From: Actinomycetes bacterium
Lineage (GTDB): Bacteria > Actinomycetota > Acidimicrobiia > Acidimicrobiales > Bog-793
Assembly: GCA_021838945.1 (NCBI GenBank)
Contig: JAKCCH010000018.1
Location: 1-39,368, forward strand
Reading direction: 5' to 3'
DNA: 39,368 nt
The stretch's first letter is position 1, and every line of letters starts with the position of its first letter. The translations under genes and the position numbers were made by a program. Positions 15,833-24,800 of this stretch are shown in pieces. Under the pieces are notes generated by a model. It did not search any database. It was not told the DNA's origin and saw only the letters and a program-made list of their open reading frames with translations.

Positions 15833-16789
15833 TCATGCGAAGAGGTGGGCGCCTCGCCGATCGCTGCCCCGCCAGGCCCGAGCCATCGCCGGGCTCGTGA
15901 AGATGGCGACCATGTCGCCGCGGGCGTCGACGGCGATGCCCCCGCCCGTACCGCCGAGACGGCCGACCGCTTCCAAAGCTGCTCCGACGGCAGCCTCGAG
16001 GCCGGACCCGGCTTCGACGGCCCAGACCACACGATGGGCGAAGCCGGCGACCATGAAGGCTTCACCCGCGCCGGTTGCCGACACGGCAATTCCTGACGGC
16101 ACGGCGAGGACGCCGGCTCCCGGGATGGGCGAGTCGCCCACCCGCCCCCGGCGTTGCCCTGCGCGGCCGCCGGTCGAGGTGGCCGCCGCGACGTGGCCGG
16201 CGGCGTCGACGGCGACTGCGCCGACCGTGCCCTCGGTCGAGAAGGGGGCGTCGGAGGAGGTCGCCCTGGAAAGGCGCCCACCACCGAGAGGTGGCGCATC
16301 GTCGGCAGCCGGGTGGCCGTTCAGCAGTTCGGGCCGCATCTCGTCGAGGCCCTGCTCCCGGCAGAAACGATCCGCCCCCTCCCCCGCCAGCAGCACCGGC
16401 CCGTCGGGCACCCCGCCGGCCCCGGCAACCGCGCGAGCGGCCCGGACAGGGTTCGCCGGATATGTCCCGGCACAGATCGCGCCGACGAGGCCGGAGGAGC
16501 CGTCCATCACGCTCGCGTCCATCTCGACGGTCCCGTCCGCCGTCGGCACCGCGCCCCGGCCGGCGTTGAAGCGACCGGAGTCCTCGAGGCCAGAGACAGC
16601 TCCGACGACGGCGTCGAGCGCGGCACCTCCGCCCTCCAGCACGCCCCAACCTGCGTCGACCGCCTGCTCGAGCGCCGCGATCAGCACACCGGCATCCTCG
16701 TCGCTCTCGACGGCCGAGAAGACGCCCGCGCCACCATGGACGACGATCGCCGGAAGCCCGAGTGCCACGACGTCCCCATGCGCTGCCAT
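15833..16789 (-). CDS. Isoaspartyl peptidase / plant-type L-asparaginase (Ntn hydrolase)
   Basis: A 318-residue N-terminal-nucleophile precursor. Autocleavage is expected before Thr188 in EGTVGAVAVD, giving alpha and beta chains; the downstream AAATSTGG and GRVGDSP motifs carry the second threonine and the substrate-binding Arg/Asp. The opening IVVHGGAG is typical. The enzyme releases Asp from isoaspartyl dipeptides or hydrolyses asparagine. Start choice is uncertain: ATG codons occur at 16819, 16801 and 16789, and I took the last because TACCAT lies 10 nt before it and the longer forms add no conserved residues. It is a single gene, divergent from the DMT transporter. Confidence 0.87.
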   Translation of the reverse strand: MAAHGDVVALGLPAIVVHGGAGVFSAVESDEDAGVLIAALEQAVDAGWGVLEGGGAALDAVVGAVSGLEDSGRFNAGRGAVPTADGTVEMDASVMDGSSGLVGAICAGTYPANPVRAARAVAGAGGVPDGPVLLAGEGADRFCREQGLDEMRPELLNGHPAADDAPPLGGGRLSRATSSDAPFSTEGTVGAVAVDAAGHVAAATSTGGRAGQRRGRVGDSPIPGAGVLAVPSGIAVSATGAGEAFMVAGFAHRVVWAVEAGSGLEAAVGAALEAVGRLGGTGGGIAVDARGDMVAIFTSPAMARAWRGSDRRGAHLFA

Positions 16790-16851
16790 ACCGTGCGGCA
16801 TGGTAACGGCCAAGTGCACGTGTGCTCCGCCGGGTCGGCGAGGATGGTGGC

Positions 16852-17784
16852 ATGAGCCGCAAGGGCTGGCTGCTGTTCGCCGCGATGGGCGTCATCTGGG
16901 GACTGCCCTACCTGCTCATCAAGATCTCGGTCCGCGAGATCTCCCCGCCCATGCTCGTAGAGATGCGCACCGGTGGTGCCTGCCTGATCCTCGTGCCGCT
17001 CGCCCTCGCGAAGGGCGCCCTCCTCCCGGTGCTTCGGCGGTGGAGGCCGCTCCTCATGTTCACCCTGGCCGAGATCGCCGTTCCCTGGTTCTTCCTCTTC
17101 AGCGCCGAGCGGCGGCTCTCGAGCTCGCTCTCAGGGCTGCTCGTGGCTGCCGTGCCGCTGATCGGCGGGCTGCTCGGCTGGATCACCGGAGCGGACCGCC
17201 TCGACCGGCGCCGCGTGGTCGGCGTCCTCGTCGGCCTCGGCGGCGTCGCAGCGCTCGTCGGGTTCGACGTCGGCACGTCGAGTGCGCTGGCGGCGCTCTC
17301 GATCGGGGTGGTGGCGCTCGGATACGCCACCGGGCCCCTGATCCTGTCGCGCTACCTGGCGGGCCTGCCAGGGATCGGCGTCATGGCAGCAGGCCTCCTC
17401 GTCTGCAGCGTGGCCTACGCGCCGCTGGCGGCCGTCAACGTGCCCACCCGGGTGCTGTCGGCATCTGTGATCACGTCGGTGGTGGGGCTGACGCTCGTGT
17501 GCACGGCGGTGGCGTTTCTTCTCTTCTTCGAGCTCATCGCCGAGGTGGGACCGGTTCGATCGACCGTCATCACCTACGCCAACCCGGCGGTGGCCGTCCT
17601 TCTCGGCGTGACGGTGCTGAACGAGAAGTTCGGCGTGGGGACGGCGTTGGGCTTCGCTCTCATCATCGCCGGCTGCATCCTCGCCACGGCGCACAACGCG
17701 CAGGAGCTTTCCGGGACGGGCCCCTCCCGAGCGCTCGTCGACGCCGAGCTGGGCTCGGACGAAGCGGGCCAGCACACCGAGTGA
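16852..17784 (+). CDS. EamA/DMT-family transporter
   Basis: A 310-residue protein of ten predicted helices built from two EamA repeats (about 5-140 and 148-285). Typical features are the helix-1 segment GVIWGLPYLLIKI and the second-repeat TYANPAVAVLLGVTVLNEKF. The family exports amino acids, nucleotide sugars or other metabolites; substrate unknown. The hydrophilic C-terminal tail (about 290-310) is cytoplasmic. The ATG at 16852 was chosen over 16822 because the first helix follows it directly and a GAGGAT near-match to the -10 box lies 6 nt upstream. It is followed by a 124-bp gap before the histidine kinase. Confidence 0.88.
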   Translation: MSRKGWLLFAAMGVIWGLPYLLIKISVREISPPMLVEMRTGGACLILVPLALAKGALLPVLRRWRPLLMFTLAEIAVPWFFLFSAERRLSSSLSGLLVAAVPLIGGLLGWITGADRLDRRRVVGVLVGLGGVAALVGFDVGTSSALAALSIGVVALGYATGPLILSRYLAGLPGIGVMAAGLLVCSVAYAPLAAVNVPTRVLSASVITSVVGLTLVCTAVAFLLFFELIAEVGPVRSTVITYANPAVAVLLGVTVLNEKFGVGTALGFALIIAGCILATAHNAQELSGTGPSRALVDAELGSDEAGQHTE

Positions 17785-17894
17785 CCGGCAGGCTCGACCG
17801 GTACCGTCAGCGTCGCATCGCACCTTTGCGAGCCACGGTGACCGAGCACGGTGCCGCCGGGCGGATCCGGGTTTTCCCCCCTGAGGCCTGCATG

Positions 17895-17900
17895 TACGAT
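17895..17900 (+). promoter_or_regulatory. -10 box of histidine kinase operon
   Basis: TACGAT, 8 nt before the GTG at 17909; a weak -35 (TTTTCC, 17872-17877) lies 17 nt upstream. The remainder of the gap 17785-17871 has no recognisable element. Confidence 0.5.
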
Positions 17901-17908
17901 CCTGCGAT

Positions 17909-19897
17909 GTGCCTGCTGCAGCTTCGCCGGCAACGCCGGGGGCGCTCGACTCTGCTGAGCCGCTGAACCGCGACGCGGTCCGGCAGGCGCTCGGGGCGCT
18001 CTCCACCCTCGTGTCGGTCGGGTTGTTCGCTGCGGACGCCGAGGGCTCGTGCTGGTACGTGAACCAGCCGCTGATCGACGCACTCGGCCTGGAGCTCCAC
18101 TCGCGTGAGGAGCGGCCGTTCCGGCTCGCCCTTCCCGGGGGCACGATCCCGCGCGACGGACTGGCGTATCTCGAAGTCACCGCTGCCGGCTTCGAGTCTG
18201 CCGCAGGCTCGGGCAGCACCCGCCTCGGAGCCCGCGTGATGCCGCTCGTCGCAGGTTCAGGGGAGATCAGCGGGTACCTCGGCGTGGTCGTCGATGGCGA
18301 CGGCGGCGAATCCGTCAAGACCTTGCACACGAGCGAACGGCTCGTCGACGCGCTCGTGGACCGGTCGCCCGAGGTGATCACGATCCTCAACGAGGACGGG
18401 ACCTGGCGCTACTCGAACGCCGCCGCATGGCGGCTGCTCGGTTTCCGAGCCGACTTCGACCCCGCCGACGGCATCCTCTCCCTCATCCACCCCGACGACC
18501 TCCACCTGGCCGAGGGCGTCCTCGCGCGGCTGCGGGCGGGGGTCGTGCGCCCCGAGCCGCTCGAGCTGCGGGTCCGCGCGGCGGGTGGGACCTGGCGCTA
18601 CCTCGAGAGCCTGCTCGAGAACCTGGTCGACGACCCGGTGGTTCATGGTTTCTTGATCCGGTCCCATGACGTGACCGAACGCCGGCAGTCACGCCTCGCT
18701 CTGCTCGAAGCGAACGAGCGCCTCTCCACCCTCATCTCGAGCATGCACTTCGCCGTCCTCATGGAGGACGAGGAGCGGCGCATCGTCTTCACGAACGAGG
18801 CTTTCGTCAGCCTTTTCGAGGTGCCCGTGAGCGCCGACCAGCTCATCGGGAAGAAGGTCACCGACCTCGGACCGGAGTTCCTGCAGCACTTCGGCGACCC
18901 GACCTGGACGGACGCGATGGACCGGTCTGCAGAGGTCGTCCAAGAGAGCCGGCCCATCGTCGGGGATCGCATCACCATGACGGACGACCGCGTGCTCGAG
19001 CGCGACTACCTGCCGATCGTGGCCGGCGGCGAATACCGGGGGCACGTGTGGCTCTTCCGGGACGTCTCGGTGCAGGCACGGGCCGAGGCTGCCTGGGAGC
19101 TCCTGATCGCACGACAGCGGCGCGAGAACGAACGCCTCGTCCAGCTCGACCGCGTCAAGGCCGGCTTCCTGGCGGAGATCAGCCATGAGCTGCGGACGCC
19201 GCTCACATCGATCCTCAGCTTCACCGAGCTGCTCTCGGACGGCATCGGCAACGACGACCCGGCCGAGCAGAGCGAGTTCCTCGAGATCATCCGGAGGAAC
19301 GCCGATCGCCTCCTGCGTCTCGTCGACGACCTCCTCCTGCTCGACCGGCTCCAGTCGGGAGCGATGCCGCTCGAGTGGGGCGTGGTGGACCTGCCCTCGT
19401 TGCTGACGACCTGCGTCAGCGCGTTCGCTCCCTCGGCCGACCTGAAGGGGATCTCGTTGTCCTGCGAGATCGGCGAGGGACCGGCCATCGCCGGAGACCC
19501 GGACCGCCTGTCCCAGGTGATCGACGTGCTGCTCTCGAACGCGATCAAGTTCACTCCCGAGAAGGGGCGGGTGAAGGTCAACGCCGCCCCGCAGGACGGC
19601 CTCTGGCACATCGAGGTCGCCGACACCGGTATCGGCATTCCGAAGAACGAGCAGGAGTCGTTGTTCGAGCGTTTCTTCCGGGCGACCAACGCGCGCGCCT
19701 CGCGGATCCCGGGCTCGGGTCTCGGGCTGGCGGTGGCGCGTGTGATCGTCGCGCTGCACGGTGGCTCGGTCCTGCTGAAGAGTGCCGTCGGCTCCGGCAC
19801 CACGGTCTCGATCACCCTCCCTCTGCCGACCGGGAAGGGTGGTGGGCAGACGAGCCCCGGCCTTGCGGGCGACGAAGCGGAGGGGGCGGATGTCTGA
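17909..19897 (+). CDS. Cytoplasmic multi-PAS sensor histidine kinase
   Basis: A 662-residue kinase without membrane helices. Three PAS-like sensor segments are seen, about 22-130 (divergent), 142-258 (ending in the PAC-like DVTERRQ) and 268-392. These are followed by a short coiled coil (395-415), the HisKA domain with phospho-acceptor His426 in ISHELRTP, and the ATPase domain with N-box Asn544 (LLSNAIKFTP), G1 ADTGIGIP (571-578) and G2 GSGLGLAV (602-609). It phosphorylates the regulator encoded next, which overlaps it by 8 nt. The cytoplasmic PAS array suggests sensing of redox, a cofactor or a small ligand rather than an external signal. The GTG start is fixed by the TACGAT box. Confidence 0.93.
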   Translation: MPAAASPATPGALDSAEPLNRDAVRQALGALSTLVSVGLFAADAEGSCWYVNQPLIDALGLELHSREERPFRLALPGGTIPRDGLAYLEVTAAGFESAAGSGSTRLGARVMPLVAGSGEISGYLGVVVDGDGGESVKTLHTSERLVDALVDRSPEVITILNEDGTWRYSNAAAWRLLGFRADFDPADGILSLIHPDDLHLAEGVLARLRAGVVRPEPLELRVRAAGGTWRYLESLLENLVDDPVVHGFLIRSHDVTERRQSRLALLEANERLSTLISSMHFAVLMEDEERRIVFTNEAFVSLFEVPVSADQLIGKKVTDLGPEFLQHFGDPTWTDAMDRSAEVVQESRPIVGDRITMTDDRVLERDYLPIVAGGEYRGHVWLFRDVSVQARAEAAWELLIARQRRENERLVQLDRVKAGFLAEISHELRTPLTSILSFTELLSDGIGNDDPAEQSEFLEIIRRNADRLLRLVDDLLLLDRLQSGAMPLEWGVVDLPSLLTTCVSAFAPSADLKGISLSCEIGEGPAIAGDPDRLSQVIDVLLSNAIKFTPEKGRVKVNAAPQDGLWHIEVADTGIGIPKNEQESLFERFFRATNARASRIPGSGLGLAVARVIVALHGGSVLLKSAVGSGTTVSITLPLPTGKGGGQTSPGLAGDEAEGADV

Positions 19898-20819
19898 CCG
19901 GCACGTGCCCGATCGGCGGCAGCCCTGCGTGCTCAACATCGAGGACGACGAGGACATCGCACGGGTCGTCCGGACGCTGCTCGAGCGAGCCGGCTACCGC
20001 GTCGTGTCAGTCGGTGACGGCCGCGAAGGCCTGCGGCTCTTCCATGATGAGCGCCCGGATCTCGTGATCCTCGACCTCGGCCTGCCGACTCTCGACGGTT
20101 GGACGCTCATCGAGCGCGTCCGGGACCTCAGCTCTGCTCCCATCCTCGTGCTGACCGCACGCGACTCAGAGAGCGACAAGGTGCGGGGTCTGCGCACCGG
20201 GGCCGACGACTACTTGACGAAACCCTTCGGAAACTCCGAGCTCGTCGCCCGTGTCGAGGCGCTCCTGCGCCGGCGCGTCACGAGACCCGCTGCCGCGTCG
20301 TCGGTAGGGTCGGCCCACGGAGCAGCAGCCCTCGGCACTCCCGGCTCGGCTGCCGCGGCCGAGGGCGTGAGCGCACGGGGAGCCGGTGCAAGCGGTGTGG
20401 CCGGTACCTCCGGCGCCTCCGGTGGGGCCGGTGCGATCGGTGCAGTCGGTGGAGCTGAACGGGCAGGGGGCGCGGCCGGCGCCCAGTTCGGGAGCGGCGC
20501 GGCGTCGAGATTGGTCAACGAACATGGGGTGGAAGTGGACTTCGACCTCCACGTCGTGCGCGCAGGAGGCAGGCCGGTCGACCTCACGCCGACGGAGTAC
20601 CGGTTGCTCGAGACACTGATGACGCACCGCGGGCAGGTGCTCTCGCCCGAGCAGCTGCTGCGGCTGGCCTGGCGCGATCCGACCGCCACCGGCCCGGACC
20701 GTGTGAAGTTCACCGTCCTGCGCCTGCGCCGCAAGCTCGGCTGGGACAGCGGCCCGGAGAACCCGATCGAGACCCTGCGCGGATTCGGGTACCGGTATCG
20801 CCCCGAGCGGCGTACCTAA
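19890..20819 (+). CDS. OmpR/PhoB-family response regulator with long Gly/Ala/Ser linker
   Basis: A 309-residue transcription factor. The receiver domain (11-130) has acidic pocket Glu18-Asp20, phospho-acceptor Asp62, switch Thr89 and Lys111. The winged-helix DNA-binding domain (about 207-306) has LTPTEYRLLETLM and the recognition-helix region RVKFTVLRLRRKLG, ending GFGYRY. Between them lies a roughly 75-residue segment (131-206) almost entirely Ala, Gly and Ser with a few Val, Thr, Arg and Glu; family members normally have a linker of 5-20 residues. The reading frame is intact. It overlaps the kinase stop by 8 nt, so this is a cognate pair. Binding sites may lie in the downstream gap, which has AACCAA repeats 22 bp apart. 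Confidence 0.93.
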   Translation: MSDRHVPDRRQPCVLNIEDDEDIARVVRTLLERAGYRVVSVGDGREGLRLFHDERPDLVILDLGLPTLDGWTLIERVRDLSSAPILVLTARDSESDKVRGLRTGADDYLTKPFGNSELVARVEALLRRRVTRPAAASSVGSAHGAAALGTPGSAAAAEGVSARGAGASGVAGTSGASGGAGAIGAVGGAERAGGAAGAQFGSGAASRLVNEHGVEVDFDLHVVRAGGRPVDLTPTEYRLLETLMTHRGQVLSPEQLLRLAWRDPTATGPDRVKFTVLRLRRKLGWDSGPENPIETLRGFGYRYRPERRT

Positions 20820-20964
20820 AGCAATTCCGGCGCCCGCGCCGCGGCCAATCTATTGCCAGTCAAGCTGCAACCAACCCGCAACCGCCCCCGAACCAAACGC
20901 TCACTTGGTTGGCGCATCATCGTGCTCGAGCAAGTGTCCTAGCGGGGGCCAGGCCACTTGACCG

Positions 20965-20990
20965 GATGGCACGCACGAGTGCGGGCCATC
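20965..20990 (+). repeat. Strong hairpin, 6+4 bp
   Basis: GATGGC (20965-20970) pairs with GCCATC (20985-20990) and, after one A-G mismatch, CGCA (20972-20975) pairs with TGCG (20980-20983) around loop CGAG. Confidence 0.55.
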
Positions 20991-21000
20991 TCGGACGGAG

Positions 21001-21020
21001 GGTCCGCGCGGGGGCGGACC
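21001..21020 (+). repeat. Strong hairpin, 7 bp
   Basis: GGTCCGC and GCGGACC form a perfect 7-bp GC-rich stem with a 6-nt loop (GCGGGG). It has no U-tract downstream. Confidence 0.55.
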
Positions 21021-21126
21021 GCTCCGCAACGATGGTGACGAGGGGCCTGTGCGGGGGCCGGGTCCCTCGCACCGCCGGACATGTGAACAGCTGCGACGAC
21101 AGATCCGGATGGTTCTGGGACACGAG

Positions 21127-21840
21127 ATGGGAATGCAACCGATGGGGCAGACTCCCGATCACGGGAAGGTGCTCGTCGTCGAGGACGACGAATCGGCAGC
21201 CGTCTTCGTGACGCGCGTCCTCGCTCGGGCCGGATTCGATTCGTTCTGGGCCGCGGACGCCGACGAGGCGACGTCGATGCTCGCGAACGACCGCTACGAC
21301 GTGCTGTTGGCCGACTTCCGTCTCGCCGGCCGCAGCGGGCTGGAGCTGGTCCGAAAGACGCGCGACGCACAGCCGGCCGTCCGGATCGCCGTGATGACCT
21401 CCTTCAACGAGACGGGACTCGAAAGCCGCGCACGCTCGCTCGGTGCCGACGACTTCTTCGAGAAACCGCTCGTCCCGTCGATCCTCGTGTCCCGCATCGG
21501 GCACCTCGCCGACCTTTCCCGGAGGGGAGCGCCTCACACCGCAGAGGTGCCGCGAGCGATCGGGACGACACGCCGCTCCACCATGGCGAGGGGACCACGT
21601 TCGGCCCCACTCGACACTCCCAAGATCCCGTCCGACCGTTCTTCCGGCTGCGAGGAAGCTGCGAAGGGGCACGGCAGCGGGCACGGCGACAACGCTGCGC
21701 CCGCTGCTCCGCCCCCCTTGCCAGGACTCGGAGCCGTACCGCTCTGGACGTCCGCCATGCCCGTCGTCTCCCACATCGCGTCGGAGTACCGGCCGGTCAC
21801 CTTGCCGCAGACGAGCGCGGCCTGGAGCTTCGCGGACTGA
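21127..21840 (+). CDS. Orphan receiver-domain protein with disordered tail
   Basis: A 237-residue protein. Residues 12-130 form a CheY-like receiver with acidic pocket Glu19-Asp21, phospho-acceptor Asp63 (LADFRLAGRSG) and Lys113 (FFEKP). It has no DNA-binding or enzymatic output domain. Residues 131-200 are Pro/Arg/Ser/Gly-rich and probably disordered, and the last 35 residues (ending TSAAWSF then AD) are more hydrophobic. Codon third positions stay GC-rich to the end, so the tail is real coding sequence. It may act with the kinase upstream or as a scaffold. The start is uncertain: ATG codons at 21109, 21127, 21133 and 21142 are all in frame. It overlaps the 3' end of lhr, on the opposite strand, by 44 nt. 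Confidence 0.78.
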   Translation: MGMQPMGQTPDHGKVLVVEDDESAAVFVTRVLARAGFDSFWAADADEATSMLANDRYDVLLADFRLAGRSGLELVRKTRDAQPAVRIAVMTSFNETGLESRARSLGADDFFEKPLVPSILVSRIGHLADLSRRGAPHTAEVPRAIGTTRRSTMARGPRSAPLDTPKIPSDRSSGCEEAAKGHGSGHGDNAAPAAPPPLPGLGAVPLWTSAMPVVSHIASEYRPVTLPQTSAAWSFAD

Positions 21841-24800
21841 ACGCCCCGACGCCGGCGGCGCCGGCCGACGGGCCACGAGCGACGACGCCATCGACGAGGG
21901 TGACGGTGTTCGTCCGAAGTGACGGCACACGCGGCCCTGGCAGGATGACGCCGGTCAGGTTGAGCGGGTCAGCCGCCGAGATCGTGAGCGGCCTCCCTTC
22001 CCATCCGTCCTGGCCTTGCCGCCCGTCCGTCCCGGATCGCCGGAGTGACCGGAGCTGCTCGTAGGCCTCGGGTAGAGCGAACTGCTCGCCTGTGAACCCC
22101 CCGACGAAGCGCCCGCCCAGCACCACGCCTCGCGCTTCCAGGCGCCGGAGCGCCCAGAGGACCTCGCGCCAGCCGATGCCCATGAGCTCGCGCTGGACGA
22201 GATCGCGAAAGACGATGCCCCAGCGGGCGAGCAACTGGCCGGCGAGCGCCTCGGCCAGCTCGTCGAGGTCGTATTCCGAAGCGTCCCCCGCTCGCTGTGG
22301 CCCGAGCAGCGACCAACGCCCACCCGAGAGCGCCGGGCGCAACCGCGGTCGCGGGCCGCCACTTCGCCGCGGTCGAGGGACCGGCCTGCCGGCGCGGCTC
22401 CGCAGGCCCACACCGGAGCCCGAGACCTGCTCGCTCACGAGGTTGCCGAGGCGGTGACGGCCCCCGAGGAGCGACCGGACCGCCTGGAACCCGTCCGCTG
22501 TCACGAGACCACGGGCGATTCCGTCCCAGAGAGCATCCGCCACCTCGATCGGCATCCGGCCGGTCACGCCACAGAGATCGGTGAGGAAGAGCGCGCCCCT
22601 CGAGGAGAGCGCTTCGAGCACGTCGGCCGTCGCTCCGAAGGCGGCTTCGTCCGCTGTGGCATCGCCGCGCAGCGCCGCCAGCAGCCAGTCGGCGTCCTCA
22701 CGCCGGAACAACGAGATCGGCGTCGCCGGTGAAGGGGTCATGCCCGGGCGCTTGGCCGGCTCGGACTGATCCGCTGCCGGCGACTGCCGCTGCGACGGTC
22801 CGGGGGCTACGCCGGCGACAGTGGTGCCTCTCAGCCCGAGCCGCCCGAAGCCGACCTCTCCCTGCGAGCACAGGTCGTCGAGGAGCCCGGGCTGGTACGA
22901 GGCCACCCGGGCCGGGAGGATCGACTCCTCCCAGGCGCCGACCGGCGCCTCGAAGCCCTGCAGCTGCTCGATCACCTCGGCGACGCCACCGGTCCCGATG
23001 AGCCTGTTGCCGGGGCCCGCGTGCTGCCACGTGATGAGGAAGCGCATGAACTGCTGGGCGCTCACCGCTTCGATCGAGCGTCGGGCTCCGTCGCGCATCC
23101 GGGCGTGGATCCGCATGAGGAGATGGCGGGCGGCATAGCGGTCGGCCGGATCGTCGGCCACATGGCACTGCAGCACCGAGCCCTCGCCCTCGAGGCGCGC
23201 GACGGCCGATCTCACCTCGAGCTCCCGCTCGATGCCGATCGCGATCCTAAGTGCCAGCTCGCCTGTCGTGAGCGGCTCGGAGACGAGCAGAGCCGCCCGC
23301 ACAGCCTCCGCGACGACGTCCTCGGGCAGCGGCTCCGGCTGCGGCGTCAAGGACTCGGGCAGCGCCAGGTCGGGCTCGAAGCGCGCGCCCGGCAACATGA
23401 TCTCGAGTGCCGTGCGGCGTTCTCTCGCCGCCCAACGGCGCTCCCCGGACGGCAGTGTCACGACGAACGCGCGGTTGGCCGCTGCCAGGGCGCCGAACCA
23501 CACCTCCCACTCACGCTCGGGATCGACGAGCACCTGCGTGGCCAGCAGATCGTGCAGCTCCTCGGGATCGCGCGGCTCGGGACGCGCCTGTTGCCCGACG
23601 GAGGCGACGACGACCGGGTCGAGCCGGGACAGGTCCCGCGATTCGAGCGGGACACCGCCGCGGCGGGTCTGCACAGCTCGCGAGCGCCGTTCCTCGAGCG
23701 GCGCATCGTCGAGGTAGGTGTAGGGACGCCCGTTGAGGATCTCCTCCGACAGTATCGACGGCCCGACCGAGTCGACGAAGTGCGTCTCGAGGCGACCTTC
23801 CGACAGGCCGTCGAGGAGCTCCGTCAGCGCCGGGAGATCCATGGACTCGGTCATGCAGTCCGCCATCGTCTGGCGGACGACGGGGTGGTCCGGGATCACG
23901 ATCGGACCGCTCACGTTCTCCTGGCATGCCGCCAGCATCGGGAAGATCGCCGCCATGAGGTCGTCAGCCTCCATGCGCTGGATGGCAGGCGGGAGGTGGC
24001 GGCTCCCCCGGTAGCGGGGGGAGACGAGTGACCTCGAGAGGTTCCAGCGCCAGCGGGAGCCGAAGATCGGCGTCGGCAGCACGGCCTGCTCGAGCGTCTC
24101 GGTCACAGCTCGCGGCGACAGGTAGCTCACGACATCCGGCAGCGGGAAGGAGTGCTGCGGCCCGAGGGACAGGACTACGGCGTCGTCACTCGCCGCCGCC
24201 TGCAGCTCGAAATCGAACGAGCGGCAGAAACGCTTCCTCAGCGCCAACCCGAGCCCCCTGTTCACCCTCGCCCCCCGGGGCGAGTGGAGCACGAGCTGCA
24301 TCCCCCCGGTGTCGTCGAAGAAACGCTCGACGACGAAGCGGTCCACCGTCGGGAGCTTGCCGAGCTCCTGCTTGCCGGTCGCGAGGTAGGCGACCACCTG
24401 CTCGGCCGCACGTGGGTCGACGCCCGAGGCCTCCTGCACGTGACGGACCGCCGCCGCCACGGACTCGTCCAGTGCCCGCTCGACTCCGAGGCGAAGGTCC
24501 GACACGGCCCTCGACAGCTCTGCCGTGCGCGCCGGCGCCTCGCCGAGCCAGAACGGCACGGACGGCGGCGCGCCCTGCGCGTCGACCACCCTCACGGTTC
24601 CCGACTCGACACGGCGGATGCGCCATGTGTGACTACCGAGCAGGAACACGTCACCGGCCATGGACTCGATGGCCCAGTCCTCGTTCACGGTGCCGACGAA
24701 GGTGTCCTCCGGCTCGAGCACGACGCGGTAGTCGGCGAGCTCCGGGATCGCGCCACCGGAGGTCGTCGCAGTGAGACGAGCGCCGCGGCGGGGCCGGAGA

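Larger units (their letters stand above)
20820..21126 (+). other. Structured intergenic region between two response-regulator genes
   Basis: 307 bp with no convincing gene. It holds several inverted repeats. AACCAA (20891-20896) pairs with TTGGTT (20905-20910). CAAGTG (20931-20936) can pair either with CACTTG upstream (20902-20907) or with CACTTG downstream (20955-20960). A long hairpin spans 20965-20990 (GATGGC/GCCATC plus CGCA/TGCG, loop CGAG), and another spans 21001-21020 (GGTCCGC/GCGGACC). A direct AACCAA repeat (20869 and 20891) is spaced 22 bp. It could be the 3' end of the HK-RR transcript, an attenuator-like leader, an operator region or a small RNA. No -10 box well placed for the next gene was found. 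Confidence 0.5.

Noticed and set aside
20909-21211. 100-codon frame in the gap between the two response regulators
   Set aside because: Runs into the receiver gene in another frame, has low-complexity Arg/Gly/Ser composition and no start signal; the gap is better explained by inverted repeats.
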